Shown: one piece after another, positions 1 through 8,671 of the stretch
How the letters are laid out: every line of letters starts with the position of its first letter
Numbering within the stretch: position 1 is the stretch's first letter
Assembly (NCBI RefSeq): GCF_014931605.1
Contig: NZ_CP053382.1
Location: 2,418,001 to 2,482,000 of the forward strand
Direction of reading: 5' to 3'
Origin: Halomonas sp. MCCC 1A13316
Lineage (GTDB): Bacteria; Pseudomonadota; Gammaproteobacteria; Pseudomonadales; Halomonadaceae
DNA: 64,000 nucleotides
The notes under the pieces: model-generated
The model's input: the letters and a program-made list of their open reading frames with translations, nothing else
Database searches by the model: none
Told to the model about the DNA's origin: nothing
Program-made: the position numbers and the translations under genes

Positions 1-2
1 TC

Positions 3-341
3 GGCCTCGAGGATCGGGTAACCATGGCGGGATACCACACCAACCCCTACCCCTGGATCGCCAATGCCAAAGCAGTCATTCTCACTTCGGATGCCGAAGG
101 CCTGCCGCGGGTATTGATCGAGGCCCTCATGCTGCACGTCCCGGTAATCAGCACCGATTGCCCCAGCGGCCCCCGGGAGATACTGACCGGCGAGCTGAGT
201 GACTTCCTCGTGGCACAGGAAGACGAAGCCGGCCTGGCCGAGGCAATCGCCCGCATGGATCGCGAGCCCGTCGCGGTAGACGAGCGCTATTACCAGAAAT
301 TCCTGACGGAAAACGTCATACCCCAGTTCGAAGCGCTCTGA
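3..341 (+). CDS. Glycosyltransferase family 4, C-terminal part (cut by window edge)
   Basis: The open frame runs in from the window edge; the first in-frame ATG at 24 is internal, because the codons before it already read like the family (GLEDRVT before MAGYHTNPYPWI). What remains is the nucleotide-sugar-binding half of a GT-B enzyme: a segment like the usual NPYPWM strand, then SDAEGLPRVLIEALMLHVPVIS and the TDCPSGPREI loop typical of GT4 proteins. It probably transfers a sugar from an activated donor during surface polysaccharide assembly in the cytosol. Two minus-strand GT4 genes nearby (1036-2133 and 3163-4338) share the same C-terminal motifs, so the three may be paralogues. Acceptor and sugar cannot be told. 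Confidence 0.85.
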   Translation, partial: GLEDRVTMAGYHTNPYPWIANAKAVILTSDAEGLPRVLIEALMLHVPVISTDCPSGPREILTGELSDFLVAQEDEAGLAEAIARMDREPVAVDERYYQKFLTENVIPQFEAL

Positions 342-353
342 GCCTGCCGACAC

Positions 354-1109
354 ATGAAACTGCTCGACATACCGTTCAACGATCGCCGCCGACGCTATCT
401 CGTCTTTCACGCCAACGACCTGCCCGAGCGGCTGTCGCTTGCCAGCACCGCAACGACCCAGGAATTCGAGGCCATCGGCAGCAGTCGGTTCTTCCTTTCA
501 CGCGACGGCCACCTGCTGGCCAAAGTGGTGCCGGACAAGTTTCGCAAGCGCCAAGCGCCGATGAAGTGGCTGCTGCGCGACTACCTGGAGAAGCGGTGGC
601 TGGGACAGTGCGCCGCACGCAAGGAGTTCCGCAGCCTGCGGATACTACGCCGCGCCGGCCTGGCCACGCCCCGCTGCCATGGCTGGGGCATCTCGCTCAA
701 CCCCGGCAATCGAAACGGCTCGCTGCTGCTCATGGAGCGAGTCTCTCACGCCCGCCCCGGGGGCGAAGTCTTCGATGCCATGAGCGAGGCCGAGCGCATT
801 GCCTTCCTTGAGCGCTTCTGCGCCGAGGTAGCCCAGCTCGCCCGCTTCGGCTACGTACACCGCGACCTGCACTACAACAACCTGCTCATCAGCGCCGAGG
901 GAAAATTGCTGTGGATCGATACCCACGTGCGGCGATTACCAACGAAAAGCGCCGACCAATGGCTGGCGCTTGAGAATTCATTGACGGTGAACAAGCTTCG
1001 GGGGGAGCGCTACAGGAGCTACGCGGAACAATACCTCAGGGCTTACTTCCCCCACACTCCGAGCCGCTGCCCTCCATCAACATCAGTTGAACATACTGAT
1101 CGGCGATAG
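354..1109 (+). CDS. Lipopolysaccharide kinase (WaaP/InaA-like) family protein
   Basis: This is a 251-residue small kinase-fold protein. The catalytic loop is visible as HRDLHYNN with His169, Arg170, Asp171 and Asn176, followed by a metal-binding Asp at 189 in the LLWIDTH segment. This matches the Kdo/WaaP/InaA lipopolysaccharide-kinase clan, which phosphorylates inner-core sugars or related envelope substrates from the cytoplasmic face. It starts 12 bases after the upstream glycosyltransferase, so the two are probably co-transcribed. Its 3' end overlaps the convergent gene at 1036-2133 by about 70 bases. The last 15 or so residues are low-complexity and may be a neutral extension. The actual substrate is unknown. 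Confidence 0.8.
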   Translation: MKLLDIPFNDRRRRYLVFHANDLPERLSLASTATTQEFEAIGSSRFFLSRDGHLLAKVVPDKFRKRQAPMKWLLRDYLEKRWLGQCAARKEFRSLRILRRAGLATPRCHGWGISLNPGNRNGSLLLMERVSHARPGGEVFDAMSEAERIAFLERFCAEVAQLARFGYVHRDLHYNNLLISAEGKLLWIDTHVRRLPTKSADQWLALENSLTVNKLRGERYRSYAEQYLRAYFPHTPSRCPPSTSVEHTDRR

Positions 1110-2133
1110 CGCTGGGCTTGAAGGTCTCATAATGGCGAGACTTGATGACAGGCGGGTTTTCGATCACCTCGGCAATGCGAGAGCCCAAAGCCTCGCCATC
1201 ATCGAGAGGTGCCAAGCACCGCTCCAAGCCCTCTCCCAGAACCTCCCGAGGGCCCGACGGACAGTCCGTGCTGACCACGGGGGTACCGCACACAAGCGAC
1301 TCCGCTATGACGCGACCGAAACCTTCATAGTCCGATGCCAGCACAAGCAAGCGGGCGTGGTGCATGTACGGGTAGGGATTTTCCTGCTGCCCCACGAACG
1401 TTACCCGATCGGCAATACCGAGTGAATCGACGATCTTCTTGGCCTCGTCGATCTCACCATCACCCACGACCAATAGTCGCTGGGATACGCCGCTTATGGC
1501 ATAGGCGTTGAAGAGTCTGTCGTAGCGCTTCTGGCGCTTGTCCAGCCGCCCCACGTAGACGATGTAATCGTCGTAGGGTACGGACTCCTTCATCGCAGTC
1601 TGAATAGCCACGGCATCGATGATGTTCGGAATCACGCGGCTCACGGCCGGCCCGATACCCAGCCGCGCCAGCGAATCGAGCATTCCGCGCGAGATGGCGA
1701 GAACTCTCCGCCTATGGTAGAGACGACGCAGGCGCGCAAACCGCCCAGGGCGTCGCGACCCCATGAGCGCGACGGTGGGATCGGTACGTATGCAGAGCCA
1801 GGCTCGTTTAGCCAATGAAGAACGATTGATGACTTGGTGGGAATAATGAAGATTCGCTACGACCAGATCGAATTCATGGGCCTGATCACGGAGCCATTGA
1901 TCGAGCAGGCGAGCATGGAGCCGATAACGGCGTAGTTTCTGCCAAGGGCTACGGTATTGGAAATCCAGTACCTTGATACGCACCCCTTCCGGTGGCTCAT
2001 GCCAGACCTTGTCCTGCAACGAGACGATGGAGACTTCGCAGTCTCTCTCAGCGAGCGCACTCGACAATGCAATGATGGAGATCGGTGCTCCGCCACCTCC
2101 CAAGTGGTCGGTCACGAAAAGAATACGTTTCAT
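1036..2133 (-). CDS. Glycosyltransferase family 4
   Basis: This 365-residue GT-B glycosyltransferase has an N-terminal acceptor domain beginning with a glycine-rich loop (DHLGGGGAP near residues 9-17). The C-terminal donor domain carries YVGRLDKRQKR, VVGDG, NPYPYMHHARLLVLASDYEGFGRVIAESL and TDCPSGPREVL. The E-x7-E style donor-binding motif is intact. It probably builds a cell-surface polysaccharide repeat unit or LPS outer core. It is the most downstream of four minus-strand genes (O-antigen ligase, GT4, GT2, GT4). An AGGAG-like ribosome site lies rather far upstream of the ATG. The 3' end overlaps the convergent kinase gene. Confidence 0.88.
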   Translation of the reverse strand: MKRILFVTDHLGGGGAPISIIALSSALAERDCEVSIVSLQDKVWHEPPEGVRIKVLDFQYRSPWQKLRRYRLHARLLDQWLRDQAHEFDLVVANLHYSHQVINRSSLAKRAWLCIRTDPTVALMGSRRPGRFARLRRLYHRRRVLAISRGMLDSLARLGIGPAVSRVIPNIIDAVAIQTAMKESVPYDDYIVYVGRLDKRQKRYDRLFNAYAISGVSQRLLVVGDGEIDEAKKIVDSLGIADRVTFVGQQENPYPYMHHARLLVLASDYEGFGRVIAESLVCGTPVVSTDCPSGPREVLGEGLERCLAPLDDGEALGSRIAEVIENPPVIKSRHYETFKPSAIADQYVQLMLMEGSGSECGGSKP

Positions 2134-2207
2134 AATCGGCGCACCGCTCCTACCTTATTAATATGACCACCTTCAAGACTGCACAGTCTAAAGTGCTGAC
2201 TTGCTTA

Positions 2208-3128
2208 TCAACTTTTCAGCTTCGACTTCATGTAACGTAGAACACTACGCACAGCACTCTTTGCTTTACCGTTTCGAACGGAATAGCTCACTACATGAGT
2301 AGCAAGGCCGAACGGTATATCACAACCGTTCTTATAATATGCATTTATCTTTTTGTATGCGCGAATAAAATCGAGCTCCTTCCTGTCTTCTGGAGCAAGC
2401 ATATCTCTCAGCTTTTTCTCTTCTTCGATTGCTATCTCATCAATACTATTTACTTCTTCTCTAGAAAATCTTTTTTTTGAAAGCCGATAACCCGAGTGAA
2501 CTCGATACTTGAAAAGAGGCTTCTGAATTGAACCTATTATCGCACCATAACTCATGGCCCGTGCAATCAGCATTCTGTCTTCCCGGTAAGCAAGACTTTC
2601 ATTGAAGCCTCCTATCGCGAGGAAAAAATCTCTTTTTATCATGATAGTTGGTGCGTGTATAGAAGACTCTCCAAAAAAAAAGTCTTGTATGGATTCAAGT
2701 TTTGGTTGTATCGCGCTGCGATTTACCAAGAAGCCATCTGAATCAAAACGATCAAATGAGCATACGCTTATATCAAGCCCCCTTTGAACCATCTCTTCAA
2801 GCTGGAATGATACCTTATTTATATAATATACATCGTCATCATCAAGAAAAGTTACATACGCTCCTTTCGAAAATTTAACTCCGTTGTTTCTTGTGGCGGA
2901 CACACCGACATTACTTTCATTCACGACATAACAAACGTTGCCCATACAAAATTCATTTACTAGATCACGAGTTTCCAACTGCATTTCAGTGCCGGCGCCA
3001 TTGTCATCTACCAGTATGATTTCGATATGCGGGTAGCGTTGGCTCAAAACGCTTCCCATCAATTCCTCGAGAAACTGAGGCCTACCATAAAGCGGGATAA
3101 CTATTGAAACTAAGGGCTCAGCCTGCAT
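2208..3128 (-). CDS. Glycosyltransferase family 2
   Basis: This 306-residue GT-A fold glycosyltransferase starts with the nucleotide-binding strand VSIVIPLYGRPQFLEEL. It has EIILVDDNG, the GVSATRNNGV segment, and the metal-binding TFLDDDDVYY (DxD-type) motif near residue 95. SIHAPTIMIKRDFFLAIGGFNESLAYREDRML is the usual acceptor-side region with a catalytic-base ED. The gene is visibly AT-rich compared with its neighbours, which suggests separate acquisition, as is common for polysaccharide glycosyltransferases. It lies between two GT4 genes in the same direction. The sugar and acceptor are not predictable. Confidence 0.87.
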   Translation of the reverse strand: MQAEPLVSIVIPLYGRPQFLEELMGSVLSQRYPHIEIILVDDNGAGTEMQLETRDLVNEFCMGNVCYVVNESNVGVSATRNNGVKFSKGAYVTFLDDDDVYYINKVSFQLEEMVQRGLDISVCSFDRFDSDGFLVNRSAIQPKLESIQDFFFGESSIHAPTIMIKRDFFLAIGGFNESLAYREDRMLIARAMSYGAIIGSIQKPLFKYRVHSGYRLSKKRFSREEVNSIDEIAIEEEKKLRDMLAPEDRKELDFIRAYKKINAYYKNGCDIPFGLATHVVSYSVRNGKAKSAVRSVLRYMKSKLKS

Positions 3129-3162
3129 GCGCTACGATCCATTATTTAAAAAAAGTTAATAT

Positions 3163-4338
3163 TTACAGCAAACTGTTAAAGAAGCTAGTATTATCCTGCG
3201 CTGGCGTTCCAAAGCGAGCCGCTACTGCCTCGGGCCGGAAATCATCCAGCCATGCTTCTTCAATCTTGGGTTTCTCGCCCTGTACCGCAGCTCGAATCCC
3301 TTCCGCCAGGCTCTCTTCATCGTGCGGAACAATACTGCGCTCAAGTTCGCCCTTCAGCACCGAGCGAATACCGCCCGGGCAATCGACGCTGAGCACAGGC
3401 GTGCCGCAGGCGAGTGCCTCGAACAGCACGATGCCCATGCCCTCGAAGCGCGAGCTCAACACGAACAGGCGCGCATGGTGCATCCAAGGATAGGGGTTGT
3501 CCCGCTGCCCCGCGAACAGAACCCGATCGGCGATACCCAGTTCCTTTGCCAGAGACTCTAGTTGGCTACGATCCCGGCCATCGCCCACCAGCACCAAGGG
3601 CATGTTGACGCCAGACCGCGCATAGGCCCTTAGCAGCAGCGCCTGATCCTTGGCCGGTACCATTCTCGCCACATTGACGATATAAGACTCTTTTGGAAGG
3701 GCTGGTTCCATGGCGAGCATGCGTTGCCGGATGCTCGGCAATGGACAGGGATTATAGATCACTCGCAAGGAGGCGGGCCGAAAATGCCAAGCCTCCATGG
3801 CCCGCTGTACGCTCTCCGCCACCCCCTCGGAGACGGTCACCAAGTGCCGCCCCTGATAGAGGCAGCGAGCGAAGAGACGTCGATGCCGCCCTATCTCTTT
3901 CACATGCAGGATATTCTCCAGCACATAGCAGGCCCTCTCATCACGGAACGTCCAGATCAGCTCGAAGGTACCTACCCCGCGGAAGACGATGCGATCCACC
4001 TTGCCATGGCGCCGCTCGAAAAGCTTGAGCCAGAGCCAAAACACCATGCCCCCCATGATGCCCGTACCGAGAAACAGCGAGCGCTTGATCAACGGGTTCA
4101 GAATCAGCCGGGCGATCAGTTCGAACAGCAGACCCACCCCGGTCAACCGCGACCACCAGCGCAACGTCAAGTGATGCTGTTGCACCTCACAGTTTTCCGG
4201 GGCTAGAGGATTCCTTACGCGCCGAAAGCTGAGCAAGTGGCTCTCGTGGCCGGCCTGTGCGAAGGCATCGGCGAGGTTGACCGCCACCCGCTCCATGCCG
4301 CCCATCTTGAGCGAACGCACCACGACCAGAGTACGCAT
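3163..4338 (-). CDS. Glycosyltransferase family 4
   Basis: This 391-residue GT4 protein has the N-terminal VVVRSLKMGGMERVAVNLADAF segment seen in WaaG/RfaG-like enzymes. The donor domain contains NVARMVPAKDQALLLRAY, LVGDGRDRSQLE, NPYPWMHHARLFVLSSRFEGMGIVLFEALACGTPVLS and a VDCPGGIRSVL loop. It probably acts on LPS core or a capsule or exopolysaccharide precursor at the inner membrane. Its ATG lies immediately at the end of the upstream O-antigen-ligase-like gene (one-base overlap), so translation is probably coupled. The motif order matches the GT4 at 1036-2133, with clear divergence between them. Confidence 0.88.
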   Translation of the reverse strand: MRTLVVVRSLKMGGMERVAVNLADAFAQAGHESHLLSFRRVRNPLAPENCEVQQHHLTLRWWSRLTGVGLLFELIARLILNPLIKRSLFLGTGIMGGMVFWLWLKLFERRHGKVDRIVFRGVGTFELIWTFRDERACYVLENILHVKEIGRHRRLFARCLYQGRHLVTVSEGVAESVQRAMEAWHFRPASLRVIYNPCPLPSIRQRMLAMEPALPKESYIVNVARMVPAKDQALLLRAYARSGVNMPLVLVGDGRDRSQLESLAKELGIADRVLFAGQRDNPYPWMHHARLFVLSSRFEGMGIVLFEALACGTPVLSVDCPGGIRSVLKGELERSIVPHDEESLAEGIRAAVQGEKPKIEEAWLDDFRPEAVAARFGTPAQDNTSFFNSLL

Positions 4339-5705
4339 CAGTCGCGCTTCTCCTTATTCCCGAAGGAAGGAAAGACGCGCCGCCCCGTCTCGACCTGCCA
4401 ACGCCAGATGTGAGTCACCAGCCCACCAGCCACCAGGTTCTGCACGTATACGCCCGTCCAGAAGCTACCATAGGCTTCGAACTGGTTGACGATGACATAA
4501 AAAATGAAGAACCCGGCCCCGAACAGGGCCATGTCACCCGGCATGATACCCGCTCGCCAGGCATGCCAGGTACCGAGGCCGATCCAGGCGATCAGCGCCA
4601 GTACTACCGCTAGCCCTAGCAGGCCATACCCGACGAGAATTTCAAGAAAGGTATTGTGGAGATGGCCGTAATGCTCACGCGTATATTCCGGCAGCCAATC
4701 GGTATGTTCGATGACCAGGCTGCGACCTTCCTCCCCCCAGCCCAACAGTGGACGTTCGGCTATCCAATCCACTGCAGCCCGCCATGTCAGCAATCGGTTG
4801 CCAATACTGCTGTAGGGAAGGGTTTTCCAATCGCTCTCCATCGCCTGCTCGATGATACGGCTCTCGGCGGCGAGTCGCTTGGACACAGGCTCATGAAACA
4901 GCATGGATCCGATTGCAATTAGTACCGCTGTTGCCAAGAAGCCCATTCCGACCCAGCGCAACGGAAAGCGGTCACTTCGCCCTACCAGGATGGCTAGTAG
5001 CGGAATCGCAAACACGATGACCAACAATGCCAGCCATACCGCTCGGGTCTGAGAGATCACGACGCCGAGAGCACAGATAACAAATGCCAGCGACCACAGC
5101 AGTCGCCTCCCCCAGACCAGAACACCTTCTCCCCGCCAGCAGCGTCCCGCGAAACACGCTAGCCCGATCAGGCCGGTACCAAACAGCATGGCATCGTGCT
5201 GGGCGTTACGGATGGAGAAATCCGCTCGATGCCCCTGCAAGCCCCGCTGCCATACCCCTAGGCTGCCTTCGGGCCAGAATACAATGAAGATCAACCCCGT
5301 CAGGGCCAATCCCCAAAGCAATAAAGTGGCACGAGTACTTCCTCCCAACCACCAGGCCAGGCCAACGAACAGGAACCATTTCGCTAGCCGGTCGAGCTGA
5401 GGGTTATCCGACATCCATTCTGGATGGTGTAGGTAACCGGCCACCCAGGAAACAAGTTGGACCACGATGACGGCTAGCAAAAGCCAGAGCGCAGCACTTC
5501 CTCGAATGTGCCGCCCCCAGCGCAATACAGCGAAGAGCCCCGTCACGGCCATCAGGGTACCGGCCTTATCACCGACGTCCGGCGCTAACAGCCGCAGGCC
5601 GGCGTAAAGCACTCCGAACAGCAACCCCAACCAGCATAACCATAGAGGAGAAGGCCAGACAGAACGAAACGTGCCCGGCTCGAGCAGGGTTAAGGGGTGC
5701 CTCAT
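4338..5705 (-). CDS. O-antigen ligase / Wzy-like polymerase family membrane protein
   Basis: This polytopic inner-membrane protein of 455 residues has roughly a dozen hydrophobic segments. It carries the periplasmic loop signature of the Wzy_C (O-antigen ligase) family: RLLTWRAAVDWIAERPLLGWGEEG, and HLHNTFLEILVGYGLLGLAV near the catalytic His region. Such proteins join or polymerise undecaprenyl-linked glycans. I start it at the ATG at 5705 (MRHPLTLLEP), because the 19 residues upstream in the same frame are not family-like. It heads the minus-strand glycosyltransferase run. Immediately upstream lies a broken IS3 copy, so its native promoter may have been altered. Ligase versus polymerase cannot be separated from sequence alone. 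Confidence 0.85.
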   Translation of the reverse strand: MRHPLTLLEPGTFRSVWPSPLWLCWLGLLFGVLYAGLRLLAPDVGDKAGTLMAVTGLFAVLRWGRHIRGSAALWLLLAVIVVQLVSWVAGYLHHPEWMSDNPQLDRLAKWFLFVGLAWWLGGSTRATLLLWGLALTGLIFIVFWPEGSLGVWQRGLQGHRADFSIRNAQHDAMLFGTGLIGLACFAGRCWRGEGVLVWGRRLLWSLAFVICALGVVISQTRAVWLALLVIVFAIPLLAILVGRSDRFPLRWVGMGFLATAVLIAIGSMLFHEPVSKRLAAESRIIEQAMESDWKTLPYSSIGNRLLTWRAAVDWIAERPLLGWGEEGRSLVIEHTDWLPEYTREHYGHLHNTFLEILVGYGLLGLAVVLALIAWIGLGTWHAWRAGIMPGDMALFGAGFFIFYVIVNQFEAYGSFWTGVYVQNLVAGGLVTHIWRWQVETGRRVFPSFGNKEKRD

Positions 5706-5794
5706 CGACTCACTACTCTTCGCATTCCTAGGAAAGCGCGCATGGTAGCAGAATCCTTCCACTCAAACATGACGTCACGATGCGAGAGCACAAC

Positions 5795-6485
5795 GGATGG
5801 CATGACCGAGCAGACCATTTGCCGCTGGAAGGCCAAGTTCAGCGGCATGCAGGTTGCGGAGGTCAAGCGCCTGCGCGAGCTGGAAAGTGAGAAAGCCCGT
5901 CTGAACCCGGCGGCGTAAGCGGCTGCTCAGGTCGAGAACACCGATGCCTCTGCCGAACTGACCCAACCGACGCTGGTCGATGGACTTCGTGTCGGATCTG
6001 TTGGCCTCGAGATACCGCTCTTGCATGGTGAACATCATGGACGATTTCAGCCGTGAGTGTGTCGGGCTACTGACGGACGCCTCATTCCAGGTCGTCGGCT
6101 GGCCCGGTTCCTGGACGGAATCGCGCAGCAGCGCTCACTGCCAGCCTCGATTGTTGGCGATAACGGGCCGGAACTGACCAGCAAGGCAATGTTCTTTTGG
6201 GCGTGTGAGCGGAAGGTGACGCTGGCCTTCATCGAGCCGGGCCAGCCGACGCAGAATGCTTTCATCGAGAGCTCCAACGGCAAGTTTCGAGACGGCTGTC
6301 TCAATCAGCACGGCTTCTTGAGCCTGGCGGATGCACGACACGAAATCACACAAATGGAGAACCCACTTCAACCATGTCAGATCGCACAGCTCGATGTACT
6401 ATTTGCCACCGGTAGCGTATGCCGGCAGTGCGCAGGAAGCAGCGGTATCTATCATAGATAGCGGACCTAACCAGGGGGAAGGCCA
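5795..6485 (+). pseudogene. Degenerate IS3-family insertion sequence (OrfA/OrfB remnants)
   Basis: Fragments of both IS3 transposase frames are readable: an OrfA piece (TEQTICRWKAKFSGMQV, then KRLRELE) and, after an internal deletion, OrfB pieces (LVDGLRV, MDDFSRECVG, DNGPELTSKAMFFWA, GQPTQNAFIESSNGKFRDGCL, SLADARHEIT). Frames change several times, so no transposase is possible. The right end (accagggggaaggcca) matches the right end of the longer related copy at 30385-31586. The left end is missing, apparently lost towards the 5' side of the O-antigen-ligase-like gene. It separates the polysaccharide genes from the amino-acid ABC operon. Confidence 0.85.
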
Positions 6486-6509
6486 ACCCCGTCGAGTAAG
6501 AACGGGGGA

Positions 6510-7178
6510 TTAAACCGTGGTGACACCAGGAACGTAAGTCCTTCGCTCAAGCAAGCGGAGTAAACTCGCCACTGTCGAGGTCAAGACCAGATAAATAACT
6601 CCTGCCCAGAGGAAGACCAGGAAAAAGTCCAGTGTCCTGGAGCCAATATCCTGTGCTATAGAAGTTATTTCGACCACACCGATAGCATAGGCAATGGATG
6701 TAAACTTGAGTTCGATGATAGCCTCATTAGACCACTGGGGGATCACTCTTCGTAGCGCTTGTGGAAGCAGGATGTGACGTATGGCTTGCCACTGGCTCAT
6801 GCCACATGCCCTTGCCGCTATCAACTGGCCCTTGGGTACTGACAACACCGAGCCACGAAAGTACTCAGCCTGATAAGCAGCACTATTTAGTGTTATCGCG
6901 ATCACAGCCGCCGTAAACGCGTCGAAGACAATACCCACATGAGGTAAGCCCAAGTAAATAAAGAACATCTGGACCAGCATGGGCGTGCCGCGAAACAGCT
7001 CAACGTAAACAGTACTGAACCAATAGGATACTTTATTTCCGTAAACCCTAGCCCAGCAGAGAATTAAGCCAAGAAAGAACCCTAAAGTAATGGCTATAAC
7101 CCACAGCGAGAGAGTGACAGGGACTCCCTTTAACAGGGTAGGTAGCCATTCGATGCCAAATGCGATGAATTCGGTCAT
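6510..7178 (-). CDS. Polar amino-acid ABC transporter permease (HisM/GlnP type)
   Basis: This 222-residue inner-membrane permease has about five hydrophobic segments and the family EAA loop (AARACGMSQWQAIRHILLPQALRRVIPQWSNE), which docks on the ATPase. It is the last gene of the minus-strand operon: binding protein, permease, ATPase, permease. It starts two bases after the ATPase stop. With the permease at 7941-8609 it should form a heterodimeric membrane pore for uptake of a polar amino acid or related solute. The gene ends just before the broken IS3 copy at 5795-6485, which probably removed anything that followed. Confidence 0.92.
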   Translation of the reverse strand: MTEFIAFGIEWLPTLLKGVPVTLSLWVIAITLGFFLGLILCWARVYGNKVSYWFSTVYVELFRGTPMLVQMFFIYLGLPHVGIVFDAFTAAVIAITLNSAAYQAEYFRGSVLSVPKGQLIAARACGMSQWQAIRHILLPQALRRVIPQWSNEAIIELKFTSIAYAIGVVEITSIAQDIGSRTLDFFLVFLWAGVIYLVLTSTVASLLRLLERRTYVPGVTTV

Positions 7179-7180
7179 GG

Positions 7181-7921
7181 TTAGCCGTGCTCCGCGATGA
7201 TATTGAGGAAGGCACGAGTCCGGTCATTACTTGCCTGTTGGAACATCACATCAGGTGGCCCCTGTTCGACAATATGACCATGCTCCAAAAAGATAATCTC
7301 GTCGGCAGCCTGTCGTGCGAAGCCCATTTCATGGGTTACTACGACCATCGTCATCCCGTCGGATGCCAGCTGCTGCATGACCCGAACGACCTCGCCCGTC
7401 AATTCCGGATCCAGTGCCGAAGTGGGCTCGTCGAACAAGAGCACATCGGGGTCCATCGCCAATGCGCGGGCGATGGAGACACGCTGCTGCTGGCCTCCGG
7501 AAAGCTCGGCGGGATAGGCATCGGCTTTGTCGCTGAGTCCTACACGCTCAAGCTCTTGTTGTGCGCGACTAATCGCCTCCTTTTTGTCAACGCCGTTCAC
7601 CTTTACCTGACAAAGGGTCACGTTATCCAAAACGGTAAGGTGGGTGAAAAGGTTGAAATCCTGGAACACGAACCCCATACGAGCCCGCATGGCATCGATG
7701 TTAGTATCCAATACTTCATCGCCATTCAAGAAGATGCGTCCCTTATCCGGCACAGTAAGGTAATTAATACAGCGTAACAGTGTGCTTTTGCCTGAGCCGG
7801 AAGGACCAATCAACACCTTGGTTTCGCCACGATAAAGGCCGAAACTGATTCCCTTCAGAACTTCCAAACCGTTATAGGCTTTTCTAACCTCTCTCACATC
7901 CAAAATCTTCTGGCCAGCCAT
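7181..7921 (-). CDS. Polar amino-acid ABC transporter ATP-binding protein (GlnQ type)
   Basis: This ABC ATPase of 246 residues shows Walker A GPSGSGKST, a Q-loop (VFQDFNLFTH), signature LSGGQQQR, Walker [13 protein letters not shown] and switch His (VVTHEMGF). It energises the two permeases encoded on either side. A longer in-frame start exists at 7984, but I choose the ATG at 7921 (MAGQKIL). A good AGGAG site sits seven bases upstream of it, and the longer version would overlap the upstream permease gene. The protein is cytosolic and membrane-associated. Confidence 0.94.
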   Translation of the reverse strand: MAGQKILDVREVRKAYNGLEVLKGISFGLYRGETKVLIGPSGSGKSTLLRCINYLTVPDKGRIFLNGDEVLDTNIDAMRARMGFVFQDFNLFTHLTVLDNVTLCQVKVNGVDKKEAISRAQQELERVGLSDKADAYPAELSGGQQQRVSIARALAMDPDVLLFDEPTSALDPELTGEVVRVMQQLASDGMTMVVVTHEMGFARQAADEIIFLEHGHIVEQGPPDVMFQQASNDRTRAFLNIIAEHG

Positions 7922-7940
7922 ACCGGGCTCTCCTATAAAA

Positions 7941-8609
7941 TCATTTTTCAAAACCTGGCACAGCCAGCTTACGTTCAAACGCATAGAGCAGGCTATTCCC
8001 TGATCTGTTCAAGATAAAATACAGAAGTGCTACGACAGCAAAGACGGTCAACACGTTGCCTTGCGTACTGGTGATAATGTAGTGAGCCTGACGCGTCAAC
8101 TCTACCACACCGATCACATAAGCAAGGGATGTCTCTTTTATCTCGGAAGAGAACTCATTCGTCCATGGCCCTATGGCATGGCGTAAGGCTTGAGGAAAAA
8201 CGATATGACGAATAGCCTTTATCTTGGACATTCCCATAGCTCTTGCCGCCATCATCTGCCCGGATGGAACCGATTGAAATGCACTGCGAAAAATCTGAGA
8301 CTGATACGCAGCCGAGCGCAAACCCATGGCCAACACAGCAGCACCAAAAGCTGATATATCGTAAAATTGCGACACACCGTAGTAAAATATAAACAGCATG
8401 ATGATGATCGGAATGCCACGAAATACGCGTTCGTAAGCGACGATAGGCCACTGGATAAAGCGTGTCTTGGGACCGTACAATTGCAAGAGACAGATTGCCA
8501 TGCCCAACACGAAGCCGATCACTAGCAGCGCAGCCAAAAGAACGATGGCAACGCCAAGGCCCTTCAGGAGAAAGGGAAAATCCCTCAGCAATACGTCGTA
8601 GATATCCAT
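7941..8609 (-). CDS. Polar amino-acid ABC transporter permease
   Basis: This is a second 222-residue permease of the HisMQ family. It has hydrophobic helices, an FRGIPIIIMLFIFYYG segment and an EAA loop (AARAMGMSKIKAIRHIVFPQALRHAIGPWTNEF). It is the first membrane gene after the binding-protein gene and is separated from it by a strong stem-loop (8629-8658). It is homologous to the permease at 6510-7178, as expected for the two halves of one pore. The Lys-rich EAA loop and the order of genes fit polar amino-acid importers; the exact substrate is unknown. Confidence 0.92.
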   Translation of the reverse strand: MDIYDVLLRDFPFLLKGLGVAIVLLAALLVIGFVLGMAICLLQLYGPKTRFIQWPIVAYERVFRGIPIIIMLFIFYYGVSQFYDISAFGAAVLAMGLRSAAYQSQIFRSAFQSVPSGQMMAARAMGMSKIKAIRHIVFPQALRHAIGPWTNEFSSEIKETSLAYVIGVVELTRQAHYIITSTQGNVLTVFAVVALLYFILNRSGNSLLYAFERKLAVPGFEK

Positions 8610-8628
8610 ACCTGATCCCTTGGCGATA

Positions 8629-8658
8629 CGAACGCCTCTCTGTCAGGAGAGACGTTCG
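8629..8658 (-). other. Stem-loop between binding-protein and permease genes
   Basis: On the minus-strand transcript this forms a 12-bp stem (CGAACGTCTCTC with GAGAGGCGTTCG, one G-U pair) around a 6-base loop. There is no run of U after it. It sits right after the binding-protein stop codon, where such hairpins commonly protect or partly terminate mRNA so that the binding protein is made in excess of the membrane parts. Confidence 0.7.
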
Positions 8659-8671
8659 CTATCTAGCTGTG

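Noticed and set aside
3693..4206. Long plus-strand open frames opposite the GT4 gene
   Set aside because: They are shadows of the GT4 gene at 3163-4338, with Arg/Pro-rich, low-quality composition and no ribosome sites.
5697..5918. A real 73-residue gene on the plus strand
   Set aside because: Its second half is an IS3 OrfA fragment and its first half is antisense to the O-antigen-ligase-like gene.
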